13,705 nt of DNA from CAYXRK01 sp964467615 (GTDB lineage Bacteria; Hydrogenedentota; Hydrogenedentia; Hydrogenedentales; GCA-2746185). Each line of letters opens with the position of its first letter. Positions within the stretch are counted from its first letter, which is position 1. The notes below the pieces were generated by a model. It was not told the origin of the DNA. It did no database searches and saw nothing but the letters and a program-made list of their open reading frames with translations. Made by a program: the position numbers and the translations under genes. Of the stretch, positions 13,415-13,705 are shown one piece after another. Where the stretch lies: the NCBI GenBank assembly GCA_964467615.1, contig CAYXRK010000128.1, positions 1 through 13,705 of the forward strand, in the 5' to 3' direction.

Positions 13415-13705
13415 AGATTACGACCACGTCTTAATTGCACAACCTTTTCCAGGGGAATCGCGGTTGCCGAGCGATTAGTATAGAATGGATGTGGGCCTGG
13501 TGAAAGAATTTCGGCAAGGATGTAGCAGGAATGCAGAGGGCAAATTCAGGCGCGACTCGAAAGAGGCCGACTCTTTATCTGGAAACAACGGCGCCTTGCT
13601 AATACGTCGCCCGGCCATCAACAGACATGATCATCTTTGCAGATATGCACATACTAACAAGGCCATAATATAGACTACACTTTTCCGATCAGATGTTTTA
13701 TACTG
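13415..13705. other. Region upstream of the TOTE piece, no gene seen
   Basis: It contains only the possible leftward -10 TATACT (13482-13477) with a poor -35. A short plus-strand open frame (13485-13673) has no recognisable feature, no ribosome site and mixed composition. The last 100 bases are AT-rich and look non-coding. Confidence 0.35.

Noticed and set aside
13485..13673. Short plus-strand ORF of 62 codons at the right end
   Set aside because: It has no ribosome site and no recognisable sequence features, and it lies in an AT-rich non-coding-looking region.

Overview
The window looks like chromosomal DNA of a moderately GC-rich, environmental, non-cyanobacterial bacterium. Its core is a KaiC/KaiB signalling cluster of the kind found outside cyanobacteria. 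The mix of a DUF3494 ice-binding protein end, KaiB tandem, DDE transposase and TOTE-type primase pieces would fit Planctomycetota, Verrucomicrobiota, Hydrogenedentota or relatives, but this is a weak inference and no rRNA or marker gene settles it.

Layout. 1-176: 3' end of a DUF3494 ice-binding-like gene (+). 328-2350: a minus-strand two-component operon, PAS histidine kinase followed by an OmpR-type response regulator. 2351-2995: a long non-coding stretch with two arrays of TTTACC-like hexamers at 11-bp period and an orphan plus-strand terminator. 2996-3370: a small unknown gene (+). 3443-3733: a frameshifted LOTUS/OST-HTH remnant (-). 3957-3995: a third TTTACC array, just upstream of the kai operon. 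4074-9378: the kai operon (+), consisting of an Rcp1-like receiver protein, a double-domain KaiC, two tandem KaiB proteins and a triple-PAS histidine kinase. 9446 onward: a tyrosine-recombinase remnant (-), a DDE transposase (-), and the 3' part of a tRNA-Met(CAT) that looks like an attachment scar. 11184 to the end: a LexA-type DNA-binding-domain protein, a helicase C-terminal remnant, an unknown 305-aa protein and the N-terminal piece of a TOTE-type primase-helicase, all on the minus strand.

How the parts may work together. The kai operon pairs a KaiC ATPase/kinase and KaiB partners with a large sensor kinase (SasA-like role by position, though it lacks a KaiB-like sensor domain) and a single-domain receiver. 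The divergent kinase/regulator pair upstream has a kinase core closely similar to that of the kai-operon kinase, so the two may share partners. The OmpR-type regulator is a natural candidate output factor, as RpaA is in cyanobacteria. The three hexamer arrays, at one-helical-turn spacing, lie before the kai operon, before the 2996 gene and before a terminator-ended transcript without an ORF. They are a plausible operator set for this regulator and would tie the first 9.4 kb into one regulon. The last 4.3 kb is a degraded mobile/defence region. A TOTE-type gene has lost its centre there, and an unrelated 305-aa gene occupies the gap.
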